A stretch of DNA of 25,329 bases from an uncultured Oscillospiraceae bacterium (GCA_910579485.1 CAJTVO010000042.1:1-25329), one strand, 5' to 3'. Shown: positions 6,838 to 14,565, counted from the first letter of the stretch. Numbers and translations are program-made. Notes: generated from the letters alone by a model not told the origin.

Positions 6838-7590
6838 ATGATAGATTATAGTATTCAAAATAAAAAGGCGTGGGAATATAATGCGTATGAGTTTTGGGTG
6901 AAACGATCAGGTACACCGGTTGACAGGGCAAAAAGGGATTTGGAAAATCCTATAGGAATGTTGAAAAGATGTTCTGACTATTTTGATACTTATAATGGTA
7001 TTAAAGTGGCAAACATATGTGGTTCTTGCGGAAAGAAGGCTGTTCCACTAGCTATTTTAGGAGCAGAAGTTACAGTCTTTGATATTTCAGAAGATAATAA
7101 GAAGTATGCGCTTGAAGTTGCAGCAGCCGCAAAAGTTGAGTTGAACTTTGAAGTATGTGATATATTGGAAATTGATATAGAGAAGTATAGGAACTATTTT
7201 GATGTAGTGTTTATGGAAGGAGGAGTATTACATTACTTTCATAATATTGATGAATTTATGCGTATTATGTATTCATTATTGAAAAATAATGGAAAAATGA
7301 TATGTAGTGATTTTCATCCATTTACAAAAATAGCAGATATGTTGAATTTTGAACAACCAACTATGAGTTATTTTTCAAGGGAAGTTTTTGAAGGAGAAAT
7401 GGCACATGCTCGTTTTTTTGAAGAAAACATTCGCAGGCAGATGCCTGAATGTAGTTATAGAAAGTATACAATTAGTGAGATCATCAATTCAGTCATAAAT
7501 AGTGGTTTTACATTAAGAAAGTTTGATGAACATCCTGCGTGGACAAATGAAAAGATACCAGGAGAGTTTACTATTGCAGCGAGTAAATAA
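6838..7590 (+). CDS. Class I SAM-dependent methyltransferase
   Basis: Methyltransferase of 250 aa with a Rossmann-type fold. The order of motifs is clear: VANICGSCGKKAVPLAILGAEVT (motif I glycine loop, degenerate), then VFDIS with an acidic residue at the end of strand 2, then CDILEID, then FDVVFMEGGVLHYFHNID (motif IV) and LLKNNGKMICSDFHP. The substrate is unknown; a small molecule is more likely than DNA, since there is no (D/N)PPY motif. ATG 6838 is preferred, with GGGAG (6823-6827) about 10 bp upstream; an earlier TTG at 6769 has no ribosome site. The gene is strongly AT-rich beside GC-rich neighbours, a sign of horizontal transfer. Confidence 0.8.
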   Translation: MIDYSIQNKKAWEYNAYEFWVKRSGTPVDRAKRDLENPIGMLKRCSDYFDTYNGIKVANICGSCGKKAVPLAILGAEVTVFDISEDNKKYALEVAAAAKVELNFEVCDILEIDIEKYRNYFDVVFMEGGVLHYFHNIDEFMRIMYSLLKNNGKMICSDFHPFTKIADMLNFEQPTMSYFSREVFEGEMAHARFFEENIRRQMPECSYRKYTISEIINSVINSGFTLRKFDEHPAWTNEKIPGEFTIAASK

Positions 7591-7608
7591 TTAATTTCAG
7601 ATCGTAAT

Positions 7609-7637
7609 TTGTTGATAGAAACCCAATGATTGATAAT
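7609..7637 (+). promoter_or_regulatory. Possible promoter for the SnoaL-like/MBL gene pair
   Basis: TTGTTG (7609-7614), a 17-bp spacer and GATAAT (7632-7637), located 55 bp before the SnoaL-like start, just where base composition turns GC-rich. Confidence 0.42.
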
Positions 7638-7692
7638 TCGAGATTTGAGTTCAGAGGATGAATGCGAAAAATCAAAGGAGCTCTTTACTGAT

Positions 7693-8061
7693 ATGGATAT
7701 ACATCAATTCTGGAAAGCCGTTTTGAAGCAGGACGCCGGTGCAATCCGGGCATACTTTGCGCAGGATGCATATATCAACTGGCACTGCACCAACGAACAT
7801 TTTACCGTGGATGAGTTCATTGCCGCCAATTGTGACTATCCGGGCCGCTGGGACGGTGAAGTAGAGCGCGTGGAAGAGACCGGCGATACGGTGGTGACGG
7901 TAACGCACGTCTATGCCCAGGACCGGGAGCTGTCGTTTCATGTAACATCGTTCTTTAAAGTGGATGATGATAAGATCATAGCCGTCGATGAATATTGGGC
8001 TGACGACGGCATCGCGCCCCAATGGAGATTGGACAAACACATTGGAACGGCGATCAAATAG
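7693..8061 (+). CDS. NTF2/SnoaL-like small protein
   Basis: Protein of 122 aa with the cone-shaped NTF2-like fold signature: an N-terminal helix (FWKAVLKQDAGAIRAYFAQDAYINWH), then HFTVDEFIAANCDYPGRWDGEVERVE and beta strands ending in HVTSFFKVDDDKIIAVDEYWADDG. Clostridial members of this group are annotated as nuclear transport factor 2 family proteins. Their function is mostly unknown, and some family members are enzymes on small hydrophobic ligands. ATG 7693 fits the family start; AAAGGAG (7674-7680) is 12 bp upstream. The in-frame upstream extension to 7630 is AT-rich and not family-like. It is followed after 16 bp by an MBL-fold hydrolase, probably in one transcript. Confidence 0.75.
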   Translation: MDIHQFWKAVLKQDAGAIRAYFAQDAYINWHCTNEHFTVDEFIAANCDYPGRWDGEVERVEETGDTVVTVTHVYAQDRELSFHVTSFFKVDDDKIIAVDEYWADDGIAPQWRLDKHIGTAIK

Positions 8062-8077
8062 AGGAACGGGGAGCAGT

Positions 8078-8773
8078 ATGAACGCGCGATACGAAATACT
8101 CGATCTGAAATACATATTCGGCGGCATGGAACAGCACATATACCCCGCCGTTCTTCTCGGGGAGGACGGCGCCGTCCTCATAGACTGCGGGTATCCAGGC
8201 TCGCTGCCCATGATAGAAGCACAGCTTCAGGACCACGGCATTGACCCTCGAAGCCTTACGAAGCTGGTGCTGACCCACCAGGATGACGACCACACCGGCG
8301 CCGCCGCCGAACTGAAGGAGAAATACCCGGACATCCAGATTCTTGCCTCCTGTGAGGAAGCGCCGTATATTTCCGGCGAACGAAAGAACCTCCGCCTCCA
8401 GCAAGGGGAGGACTTGCAGGAACAGCTCCCGGAGGACCAAAAGGCCTTTGGGGAGCAGTTTTGCCAAAGATACCGCGATCTTGTTCCGGTCCTTCCGGAC
8501 ATCCTGCTCCATAGCGGCGACCGGTTCGACTGGGGCGGCGGCTGTGAGATCCTTGCCACTCCGGGCCATACGCCGGGGCATATTTCCATCCGGGCGCTGG
8601 ACGGTGAATACATGGTCACCGGAGACGCGGCGGTCCTGGAGGGAGGCGCGCTGACGATCGCAAACCCGGAATTTTGCCTCGATATGGAAGCGGCAGAAAA
8701 CTCCCTAGCAGAGATGACCCGCCGCGAATGCCGCCGCTATATCTGCTACCATGGCGGCGTTTTAGAGCGATAA
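8078..8773 (+). CDS. MBL-fold metallo-hydrolase
   Basis: Hydrolase of 231 aa with the metallo-beta-lactamase fold. The metal motif HQDDDH (HxDDxDH class) sits in VLTHQDDDHTGAA. Further ligands are in ATPGHTPGHIS, VTGDAAVLEG and a C-terminal CYHGG His. This is a general MBL hydrolase of the glyoxalase II-like type; nothing indicates beta-lactam resistance. ATG 8078 has GGGGAG (8068-8073) just upstream. It closes a two-gene unit with the SnoaL-like gene and converges on the hydrogenase gene. The hairpin at 8783-8814 separates them. Confidence 0.85.
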   Translation: MNARYEILDLKYIFGGMEQHIYPAVLLGEDGAVLIDCGYPGSLPMIEAQLQDHGIDPRSLTKLVLTHQDDDHTGAAAELKEKYPDIQILASCEEAPYISGERKNLRLQQGEDLQEQLPEDQKAFGEQFCQRYRDLVPVLPDILLHSGDRFDWGGGCEILATPGHTPGHISIRALDGEYMVTGDAAVLEGGALTIANPEFCLDMEAAENSLAEMTRRECRRYICYHGGVLER

Positions 8774-8782
8774 GCAAAAAGA

Positions 8783-8814
8783 AAGGCAGACCGTCCCACA
8801 GGACGGCCTGCCTT
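8783..8814 (-). terminator. Terminator after the hydrogenase
   Basis: AAGGCAGACCGTCC (8783-8796) pairs with GGACGGCCTGCCTT (8801-8814) around a CACA loop, with one mismatch. On the minus strand it is followed by TCTTTTTGC. It may also stop convergent transcription of the MBL gene. Confidence 0.75.
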
Positions 8815-8827
8815 GATGTTATGTCCG

Positions 8828-10333
8828 TCAGTCCAGATCCCGGCCGCGGCTGCGATAGGGACTTTCCAGAGGACTGTTCTGGTCGGCCTCGTTCTGGTAG
8901 CGGCCTACCACCGTGGCGGCCAGCTCCACGGGCAGCAGCGTCCCCGCGCCGGCCACGCACCCGCCAGGACAGGCCATGCCCTCCAGCAGATAGCCGTTGT
9001 ACTTCCCGGCCCGGGCCAGGGTCATCAGCTTCCGGCACTCCCGCAGGCCCTCGGCCTTGGCGGTCTTGACCTCCAGGTTGGGGTCTGTGCGGTGGATCAC
9101 GTCCGCCACCGCCTGGGCCACGCCGCCGGATACCGCGAAGCCCCGGCCCGCCGCCGTGCCCTCCCGCATGGATTCGCCCTCGGGGATGGCGGAGAAGTCC
9201 ACGCCCTTGGCCTCGAACATGCCCTGCAGCTCCTCGAAGGTCAGCACGAAGTCCACGTCGGAGCGGATGTTGGAGCGGATGGCCTCCAGCTTCTTGGCGG
9301 CACAGGGGCCCACAAAGACGACCTTGCATCCCGGGTCCTCCTTCTTCACCAGACGGGCGGTGAAGACCATGGGGGTCAGGGTCATGGAGACGTTCTCAAA
9401 CTGGGCGGGGAACAGCTTCTCCACCATGGCGTGCCAGGCGGGACAGCAGGAGGTGGCCATGAAGTCCTGCTCCGCGGGGACCCGCATAAGGAAGTCCTCG
9501 GCCTCCTCGATGGTACACATGTCCGCGCCTACCGCGACCTCCACCACCCGGTCGAAGCCCAGCATCTTCATGGCGGTGGTGAACTTCTCCGGGGTGGATT
9601 CCTTGCCGAACTGGCCGATGAAGGCGGGGGCCACGATGGCCACCACCTTTTCCTCCTCCATGATGGCGCGGACCACCTGGTAGATCTGGCCCTTGTCCAC
9701 GATGGCGCCGAAGGGGCAGCTCACCAGACACTGGCCGCAGGCCACGCACTTGTCCTGATTGATGACCGCCTTGCCGCTGTCGTCCATCTCGATGGCGTCC
9801 ATGCCGCAGGCGGCGGCGCAGGGGCGCTCCATGTAGATAATGGCGTTATAAGGGCAGGCCTTGGCGCATTTGCCGCACTTGATGCACTTGTCCGGATCGA
9901 TCTGGCTCTTGCCGTTGACGAAGGAGATGGCCCCCTTGGGACACACCTTCTGGCAGGAGGCTGCCAGACAGTTCTGGCAGAACTGGGTCACCTTGTACTG
10001 CTTGGGGGGACAGGCGTGGCAGGCGTAGGGGATGATGTTGATGAGCGGGGGCTCGTAGTACTGCTCGGCGATGGCCGCCTGGTCCATGCCCTCGGTCATC
10101 AGGGTCCGGGTCTGGATGGGCCGGATGGACAGGCCCATGGCCAGACGCACCCGCTCGCCGGCAATGGCCCGCTCCAGAAAGATGGACTCCCGGTGGAGGG
10201 CCTTGTCGCCGGGGACGATGACGTAGGGCAGGTCCTCCGCCCTGGCGTAGTCCCCGCCCTCGTAGGCCATCCGGGCGATCTCCGTAAATACCTTCTTGCG
10301 GATGTCTGTGATCAGCGATGGAATACCGCGCAT
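8828..10333 (-). CDS. [FeFe] hydrogenase, group B type (monomeric)
   Basis: Iron-only hydrogenase of 501 aa that would interconvert protons and H2 using ferredoxin-type electron transfer in the cytoplasm. Ferredoxin-like clusters come first: Cys119/122/127/131, Cys150/153/156/160 and Cys196/199/202/206. An extra CHAC (105-108) and Cys172/176 are also present. The H-cluster domain follows: L1 is TSCCPAW (Cys296, Cys297), L2 is GPCAAKKLE (Cys344) and L3 is MACPGGCVAGAG (Cys455, Cys459). GPCAAKK and CVAGAG rather than MPCxxKK and CxxGGG point to group B. RBS AAGGAGG precedes the ATG. No maturase (HydEFG) or HydAB partner is in the window. It is a single-gene unit with its own strong promoter and terminator. 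A sensory hydrogenase is less likely, as no PAS domain is seen. Confidence 0.88.
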   Translation of the reverse strand: MRGIPSLITDIRKKVFTEIARMAYEGGDYARAEDLPYVIVPGDKALHRESIFLERAIAGERVRLAMGLSIRPIQTRTLMTEGMDQAAIAEQYYEPPLINIIPYACHACPPKQYKVTQFCQNCLAASCQKVCPKGAISFVNGKSQIDPDKCIKCGKCAKACPYNAIIYMERPCAAACGMDAIEMDDSGKAVINQDKCVACGQCLVSCPFGAIVDKGQIYQVVRAIMEEEKVVAIVAPAFIGQFGKESTPEKFTTAMKMLGFDRVVEVAVGADMCTIEEAEDFLMRVPAEQDFMATSCCPAWHAMVEKLFPAQFENVSMTLTPMVFTARLVKKEDPGCKVVFVGPCAAKKLEAIRSNIRSDVDFVLTFEELQGMFEAKGVDFSAIPEGESMREGTAAGRGFAVSGGVAQAVADVIHRTDPNLEVKTAKAEGLRECRKLMTLARAGKYNGYLLEGMACPGGCVAGAGTLLPVELAATVVGRYQNEADQNSPLESPYRSRGRDLD

Positions 10334-10385
10334 AGTGCAACCTCCTTGTCATGCCGCCGCCGGGCGGCAAATCTAGCTTGGATAA

Positions 10386-10414
10386 AGAGTAGCATATGAG
10401 GGGGGAATTGTCAA
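10386..10414 (-). promoter_or_regulatory. Promoter of the [FeFe] hydrogenase
   Basis: On the minus strand: TTGACA (10414-10409), a 17-bp spacer and TACTCT (10391-10386). The -35 is a perfect match. A GC-rich inverted repeat (GCCGCC...GGCGGC, about 10353-10368) lies in the leader before AAGGAGG. Confidence 0.75.
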
Positions 10415-10468
10415 TGCGGCGGCGAAAATGTGCCGCCGTCTGAAAACGCGGACAGACGGCCGGGCGTT

Positions 10469-10506
10469 AAAAAAGGCCGGAAACCCTCTCCCCGGGGTTT
10501 CCGGCC
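10469..10506 (-). terminator. Terminator after rlmH
   Basis: A perfect 12-bp stem, GGCCGGAAACCC (10475-10486) and GGGTTTCCGGCC (10495-10506), followed on the minus strand by TTTTTT (10474-10469). Confidence 0.9.
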
Positions 10507-10510
10507 CTGC

Positions 10511-10993
10511 TCATTTGTGATATTTCCCGCCCTCGTTGATCTGGAAGCCCCGGTAGAGCTGTTCCAGCAGCATCACCCGGGCCAGATGGTGGGGGAAGGT
10601 CATAGGGGACATGCTCAGGCGCACCCGGGCCTCCCGCTTCAGCCCCTCGTCCAGTCCGAAAGAGCCGCCGATGACGAAGGCCAAGCATTTCTCCCCCCGG
10701 CTGCCCCAGGTGTCCAGCAGACCGGCCAGTTCCTCGCTGGAATGGAGCTTCCCCTCGATGCACAGGGCGGCCAGCGCCGCTCCCGGAGGCAGCTTGGCGC
10801 GGACGGCCTCCGCCTCCCGGGACAGAGCCCGGGCGATCTCCGCCGGGGAGGGGGACTCCGGCAGGCGCTGTTCCGGCAGTTCGATCAGCTCCAGCTTGCA
10901 GTAGCGGCTCAGCCGCTTGACGTATTCCGCCGCGGCGTCGATGTAGAACCGCTCTTTCAGCTTGCCCACGCAGACCACCATTACGCGCTGCAT
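10511..10993 (-). CDS. rlmH: 23S rRNA (pseudouridine1915-N3)-methyltransferase
   Basis: SPOUT-class methyltransferase of 160 aa that methylates pseudouridine 1915 in helix 69 of 23S rRNA on assembled ribosomes. The family signature is complete: a VCVGKLKE start, the SAM-binding trefoil-knot segment FVIGGSFGLDE, and the C-terminal block LSMSPMTFPHHLARVMLLEQLYRGFQINEGGKYHK with the invariant YHK end. Length is typical. Its ATG lies 13 bp inside the end of walJ, so the two are translationally coupled. The walJ-rlmH neighbourhood is also known in Bacillus. A strong terminator follows. Confidence 0.95.
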   Translation of the reverse strand: MQRVMVVCVGKLKERFYIDAAAEYVKRLSRYCKLELIELPEQRLPESPSPAEIARALSREAEAVRAKLPPGAALAALCIEGKLHSSEELAGLLDTWGSRGEKCLAFVIGGSFGLDEGLKREARVRLSMSPMTFPHHLARVMLLEQLYRGFQINEGGKYHK

Positions 10994-11778
10994 CTTGCAC
11001 CCTCCAGTATGTAGGGAGCGCTGATCACGTCCCGGGGCGCGGCGGCCAGAAGGGGGGAAAGCCCGGCCTCCTCCAGCGCCTGCTTCACGGTCAAAAGGGC
11101 CAGCTCCGGCGTGTTGTTCTCATCGCTCAGGTGGGCCAGAAGGATGGAGCGGGTCCCCGCCCGGGCGCTCTTGACGGCGTATTCGGCGGCGGCGGCGTTG
11201 CTCAAATGCCCGTGCTCCCCCAGGATGCGCTTTTTCAGCTGGTAGGGGTAGGGACCGGCGCGGAGCATGTCCACGTCGTGGTTGCTCTCCAGCACCAGAA
11301 GGTCCGCCCCCAGCAGACGCTCCCCGGTCTCTTCCACGATGGTCCCGGTGTCGGTGATATACCCCACCCGCCCCTCCGGGGTGGTGAAGTGCCACGCGGC
11401 GCTGCCGGGGCGGTCGTGGCTGGTGGGCAGGATCTCCGCCTCCACCTCGCCGAAGGAGATGGTCTCCCCCAGCTCCATGGGCCGCAGCAGGGGCTCGATT
11501 CCAGCCAGACGGTAGGCCAGCTGGCGGGATACGTCGGGGGTGCAGCAGATGGGGGTATGGTATTTTTTGATATAGGTCGCCAGACCGCCGATGTGGTCGG
11601 TGTGCTCGTGGGTGATCAGGACGCCGCCGAGCGCCTCCGGGGTCAGCCCCAGGGAGGCCAGAGACCGGCAGACCTTCCGGCAGGAGATGCCCATGTCGAT
11701 GAGCAGATGGGTCTCCCCGCAGGAGAGGAGGGCGGCGTTGCCCGAGGAGCCGCTGGCGAGGGTGCGGATGGTGGTCAT
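10981..11778 (-). CDS. walJ: WalJ/YycJ-type MBL-fold hydrolase
   Basis: MBL-fold protein of 265 aa of the YycJ (WalJ) family, linked in Firmicutes to coordination of DNA replication with cell division and cell-wall control. It may act on nucleic acid. It begins ASGSSGN, the family hallmark, and carries THEHTDHIGG, SHDRPGSAAWHF, ITDTG and ESNHD as metal-site motifs. The end is HLSDENNTPELA, also typical. ATG 11778 begins the conserved MTTIRTLASGSSGN. The frame continues upstream but there it runs opposite the murA 3' end. No WalRK two-component genes are visible here; the gene lies downstream of murA and overlaps rlmH. Confidence 0.88.
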   Translation of the reverse strand: MTTIRTLASGSSGNAALLSCGETHLLIDMGISCRKVCRSLASLGLTPEALGGVLITHEHTDHIGGLATYIKKYHTPICCTPDVSRQLAYRLAGIEPLLRPMELGETISFGEVEAEILPTSHDRPGSAAWHFTTPEGRVGYITDTGTIVEETGERLLGADLLVLESNHDVDMLRAGPYPYQLKKRILGEHGHLSNAAAAEYAVKSARAGTRSILLAHLSDENNTPELALLTVKQALEEAGLSPLLAAAPRDVISAPYILEGARCSA

Positions 11779-11822
11779 AGGTACATTCCTTCCGGTAACG
11801 ATCGTACATGGTCCATCGGAGT

Positions 11823-11888
11823 CCGGCGCTGAAACGCCGGAAGGCCGCAATAAACCATCCTCGAAAACCCCTCCGTTTTCGAGGATGG
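11823..11888 (-). terminator. Two hairpins between murA and walJ
   Basis: The first is a perfect 14-bp stem, CCATCCTCGAAAAC (11855-11868) and GTTTTCGAGGATGG (11875-11888), followed on the minus strand by TTTATTG. The second is CCGGCG (11823-11828) with CGCCGG (11835-11840). The first is probably the murA terminator or an attenuator between murA and walJ-rlmH. Confidence 0.65.
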
Positions 11889-11896
11889 CGAAACGA

Positions 11897-13195
11897 TCAG
11901 CTTGCGCTGCCGACCAGCAGCTCCTCCTCCGGGATCTCCACCGAGCGGATACGTCCTCCCACGGCCTGGATCTTGCCGATGACGTCCTCATAGCCCCGCT
12001 CAATGTACTGTACGTTGGTGATCTCGCTGATGCCGTGGGCCGCCAGGGCCGCGATGAGCATTGCCGCCCCCGCCCGGAGGTCGCAGGCCTCCAGCTGGGC
12101 GCCCGTCAGGCGCTCCACGCCCTCGATGATGGCCAGATTGCCGTCCACCTGGATCTGGGCCCCCATCCGCTTGAACTCGTCGGTATAGCGGAAGCGGGTA
12201 TTCCACACGCTGTCGGTGATGATGCTGGTCCCCTGGGCCAGACACAGGGCCGCCGCGATCTGGGGCTGCATGTCCGTGGGGAAGCCGGGATAGGGCATGG
12301 TCTTCACGTTGGCCCGGACCAGGGGCCCGATGCGGCTGACCAGCAGGCTGTCGTCCACCTCGTGGATGTCCACCCCCATCTCGATCATCTTGGCGGCGAT
12401 GCAGTCCATATGCTTGGGGATGATGTTGCACAGCTTCACTTCCCCGCCGCAGGCCGCCACGGCGGCCATATAGGTACCCGCCTCGATCTGATCGGGGATG
12501 ATGGAGTAGCTGCCGCCCCGGAGGCGGCTGACGCCCCGGACCTTGATGACATCGGTGCCCGCGCCCATGATGTTGGCCCCCATGGAGTTGAGGAAGTTGG
12601 CCACGTCCACGATATGGGGCTCCTTGGCGGCGTTCTCGATGACCGTCATGCCGTCCGCCATGGCGGCGGCCAGCATGATATTGATGGTGGCTCCCACGGA
12701 GACCTTGTCGAAGAAGATGTTGGCCCCGTGGACCCGTCCGCCCTTGGCCTGGGCCGTCACGAAGCCGCTCTGGGTGGACACATGGGCCCCCAGGGCGCGG
12801 AAGCCCTTCAGATGCTGGTCGATGGGCCGGGTGCTGCCGAAGTCGCATCCGCCGGGCAGGGACACGTCCGCCAGGCCGAACCGGCCCAGCAGCGCGCCCA
12901 GCATATAGTAGGACGCCCGGCAGCGGCGCGCGGATTCATAGGGGACCCGGCCGTTGCGGAGCTGGCTGCTGTCGATCTCTACGGTGTGGGGGTTTACATA
13001 ACGCACCTTCGCGCCCAGATCCTGGAGAATGCCCAGCAGAAGCGTCACATCGCTGATCTGGGGCATGTTCTCGATACGGCAGGGGCCGCTGACCATCAGC
13101 GCGGCGGGGATAATGGCGACGGCGGCGTTCTTGGCGCCGCTGATGGGGATCTCTCCAAACAAGGGCCGTCCGCCCTCGACAATATACTTGGTCAA
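11897..13195 (-). CDS. murA: UDP-N-acetylglucosamine 1-carboxyvinyltransferase
   Basis: First committed enzyme of peptidoglycan synthesis; transfers enolpyruvate from PEP to UDP-GlcNAc in the cytoplasm. It is 432 aa with two EPT domains. Lys22 is in ISGAKNAA and the catalytic fosfomycin-target Cys117 is in LPGGCDFGSTRPIDQH, so fosfomycin sensitivity is expected at this residue. Further family motifs are YPGFPTDMQPQ, NTRFRYTDEF and ERGYEDV. The start codon is TTG (13195), preceded by AGAGGTG, a mild start that fits no better ATG nearby. Clostridia often carry two murA genes; whether this is the MurA or MurZ paralogue cannot be told here. Its promoter is at 13327-13354. Confidence 0.95.
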   Translation of the reverse strand: MTKYIVEGGRPLFGEIPISGAKNAAVAIIPAALMVSGPCRIENMPQISDVTLLLGILQDLGAKVRYVNPHTVEIDSSQLRNGRVPYESARRCRASYYMLGALLGRFGLADVSLPGGCDFGSTRPIDQHLKGFRALGAHVSTQSGFVTAQAKGGRVHGANIFFDKVSVGATINIMLAAAMADGMTVIENAAKEPHIVDVANFLNSMGANIMGAGTDVIKVRGVSRLRGGSYSIIPDQIEAGTYMAAVAACGGEVKLCNIIPKHMDCIAAKMIEMGVDIHEVDDSLLVSRIGPLVRANVKTMPYPGFPTDMQPQIAAALCLAQGTSIITDSVWNTRFRYTDEFKRMGAQIQVDGNLAIIEGVERLTGAQLEACDLRAGAAMLIAALAAHGISEITNVQYIERGYEDVIGKIQAVGGRIRSVEIPEEELLVGSAS

Positions 13196-13326
13196 AGATT
13201 TGCACCTCTTTGTTAATATATGGCCATGGGTCTGTTCGGTATCTTACCAGGTACAGTTTACCCAAGCCGAAACACTTCATACCGGAAAACGCAGTATTCA
13301 GTGGACATAATCGTAGACATTAAGAT

Positions 13327-13354
13327 AGTATAACAGGTTTTCCCATAAAAGCAA
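13327..13354 (-). promoter_or_regulatory. Promoter of murA
   Basis: On the minus strand: TTGCTT (13354-13349), a 16-bp spacer and TATACT (13332-13327). It gives a leader of about 125 nt before the TTG start. No clear riboswitch was recognised in the leader. Confidence 0.6.
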
Positions 13355-13422
13355 TGGGGGGCGGAGAAATAAATTCATAAAATTTTAATAATTCCTTACA
13401 GGATTTTTGGAAAACCATGAAA

Positions 13423-13452
13423 CCGGCAGAGGACGGCCCGATCCTCTGCCGG
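13423..13452 (-). terminator. Probable terminator after the AraC regulator
   Basis: A perfect 11-bp stem, CCGGCAGAGGA (13423-13433) and TCCTCTGCCGG (13442-13452), followed on the minus strand by TTTCATGGTTTTCC. The T-tract is broken. The rest of 13196-13515 is AT-rich and holds the murA promoter and leader but no gene. Confidence 0.6.
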
Positions 13453-13515
13453 TCAAACGATCAAAAAAACCTGTATGTCAAAAAAGATGCAAAGCATATT
13501 TTTTGAACCCCCGAC

Positions 13516-14376
13516 TTACCCCCGCCCGGTCTTGTTCTGCTTCCGCCACTCCCGGGGCGGAAGGCCGTAGCGCTTCTTGAAGGCCTGGGAGAAGTGGAGC
13601 TGGTTGGGATACCCGCACTGCCGGGCAATGTCGCCGATGGTCTCGTTGGTCATGCGCATCTGCTCCGCCGCCTTGGTCAGACGCAGGCGGATGATGAACT
13701 CCTGGGGGGCGCAGCCCACGGCCTCCCGGAAGAGCTTGCTGAAATAGCTACGGTTGAGCTTGCACACGTCCGCGATCTCCTCCACAGTGATGTCCCGGTG
13801 GTAGTTCTGCTGGATATAGTTGACCGCCTCCTGGATGTAGAAGTCCCGCAGGGGGCCGCCCCGGCCGTCCCGCCGGGTGGAGGAGGAGCGCACCAGCTCG
13901 TCCAGGAACAGGCACAGGTGCCCCACCAGACACAGGGGCGAGGCGTCGGCGTGTCCGGCGATGTAGAGCATCTGCCGTCCCACCTCCTCGCTTCCGCCGG
14001 AGCCGGGGCGGTAGATGGGCTGCGCCTGGCCCAGACCGGCCCGGTCCAGGTACTCCGCGGCCCGCAGGCCGTCGAACTCCAGCCACACGTACTTCCAGGG
14101 CTGCAGCTCGTCGGCGCAGTAGGTGTTGACCTGGCCGGGGCAGATCAGGAAGCCCTGTCCCGGGACCAGGTGGTGCCGGCTGGTGACGCCCCCGTTGCTG
14201 GACATGAGGACGCCCTTCCCGGAGAGCACGTAGTGGAACAGGTAGTGGAACAGGTAGTGGTTGCGCACGAAGGGGCCGAAGGAGTAGAGGGGCTCGCACT
14301 GCTCCCAGCCGTACTGGAAGAGGCGGAAGTCCAGAAAGCCGTCGTTGGGGAACATGGAGAAGGAGTACTCGCTCAT
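13516..14376 (-). CDS. AraC-family transcriptional regulator
   Basis: Regulator of 286 aa. The N-terminal half is an AraC-type cupin sensor domain (HYVLSGKGVL, PGQGFLICPGQVNTYCAD, WKYVWLEFDG). The C-terminal half, from about residue 180, has the two helix-turn-helix motifs: DITVEEIADVCKLNRSYFSKLFREAVGCAPQEFI and TIGDIARQCGYPNQLHFSQAFKKRYGLPPREWR. Such clostridial regulators usually respond to sugars. MSEYSFSMFPNDGF is the family-like start; an in-frame ATG at 14394 would add six residues, and neither has a strong ribosome site. The sensor domain contains a duplicated LFHY caused by a 12-bp tandem repeat (14231-14260). It is divergent from feoB. Confidence 0.88.
   Translation of the reverse strand: MSEYSFSMFPNDGFLDFRLFQYGWEQCEPLYSFGPFVRNHYLFHYLFHYVLSGKGVLMSSNGGVTSRHHLVPGQGFLICPGQVNTYCADELQPWKYVWLEFDGLRAAEYLDRAGLGQAQPIYRPGSGGSEEVGRQMLYIAGHADASPLCLVGHLCLFLDELVRSSSTRRDGRGGPLRDFYIQEAVNYIQQNYHRDITVEEIADVCKLNRSYFSKLFREAVGCAPQEFIIRLRLTKAAEQMRMTNETIGDIARQCGYPNQLHFSQAFKKRYGLPPREWRKQNKTGRG
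14231..14260. repeat. 12-bp tandem duplication inside the AraC gene
   Basis: TAGTGGAACAGG occurs at 14231-14242 and 14243-14254, and its first six bases again at 14255-14260. It encodes LFHYLFHY instead of a single LFHY before VLSGKG. It is in frame, so the gene stays open. Confidence 0.85.
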
Positions 14377-14427
14377 TCGCGCACCCGCTTTCATGCCCGC
14401 GGCGGAGCGCGGACGCTATTTTCTCCT

Positions 14428-14456
14428 ATTATACCATGTCCGCAAACGTTTGTCAC
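14428..14456 (-). promoter_or_regulatory. Promoter of the AraC regulator with an embedded palindrome
   Basis: On the minus strand: GTGACA (14456-14451), a 17-bp spacer and TATAAT (14433-14428). The 10-bp palindrome CAAACGTTTG (14443-14452) covers the end of the -35 and the spacer, a plausible operator. No clear -10/-35 for feoB was found on the plus strand. Confidence 0.65.
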
Positions 14457-14565
14457 GGATTCGTTTTGGATTTCAAGCATTTTTCTTCGAATGTCTCCGG
14501 GGGCAGGGCACCTCGCCGCTCCCGGCCGCATACATTGGGGATATCAAGACAAGGAGGGGATGCAA

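Noticed and set aside
7630..7692. N-terminal extension of the SnoaL-like protein
   Set aside because: It is AT-rich, lacks a ribosome site and does not fit the family. ATG 7693 follows AAAGGAG.
8078..8773. Beta-lactam resistance gene
   Set aside because: MBL fold only; the motif set is that of general hydrolases.
11779..12003. N-terminal extension of walJ
   Set aside because: The extension runs opposite the murA-walJ gap hairpins and the murA 3' end. The family start MTTIRTLASGSSGN is at 11778.
14441..14456. Catabolite-responsive (cre) site at the AraC promoter
   Set aside because: CGCAAACGTTTGTC keeps the central part but misses several consensus positions. I report only the palindrome.
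13594..14565. Upstream in-frame extension of feoB to a 946-aa protein
   Set aside because: It lies opposite the AraC gene. FeoB homology and a strong ribosome site place the start at 14566.
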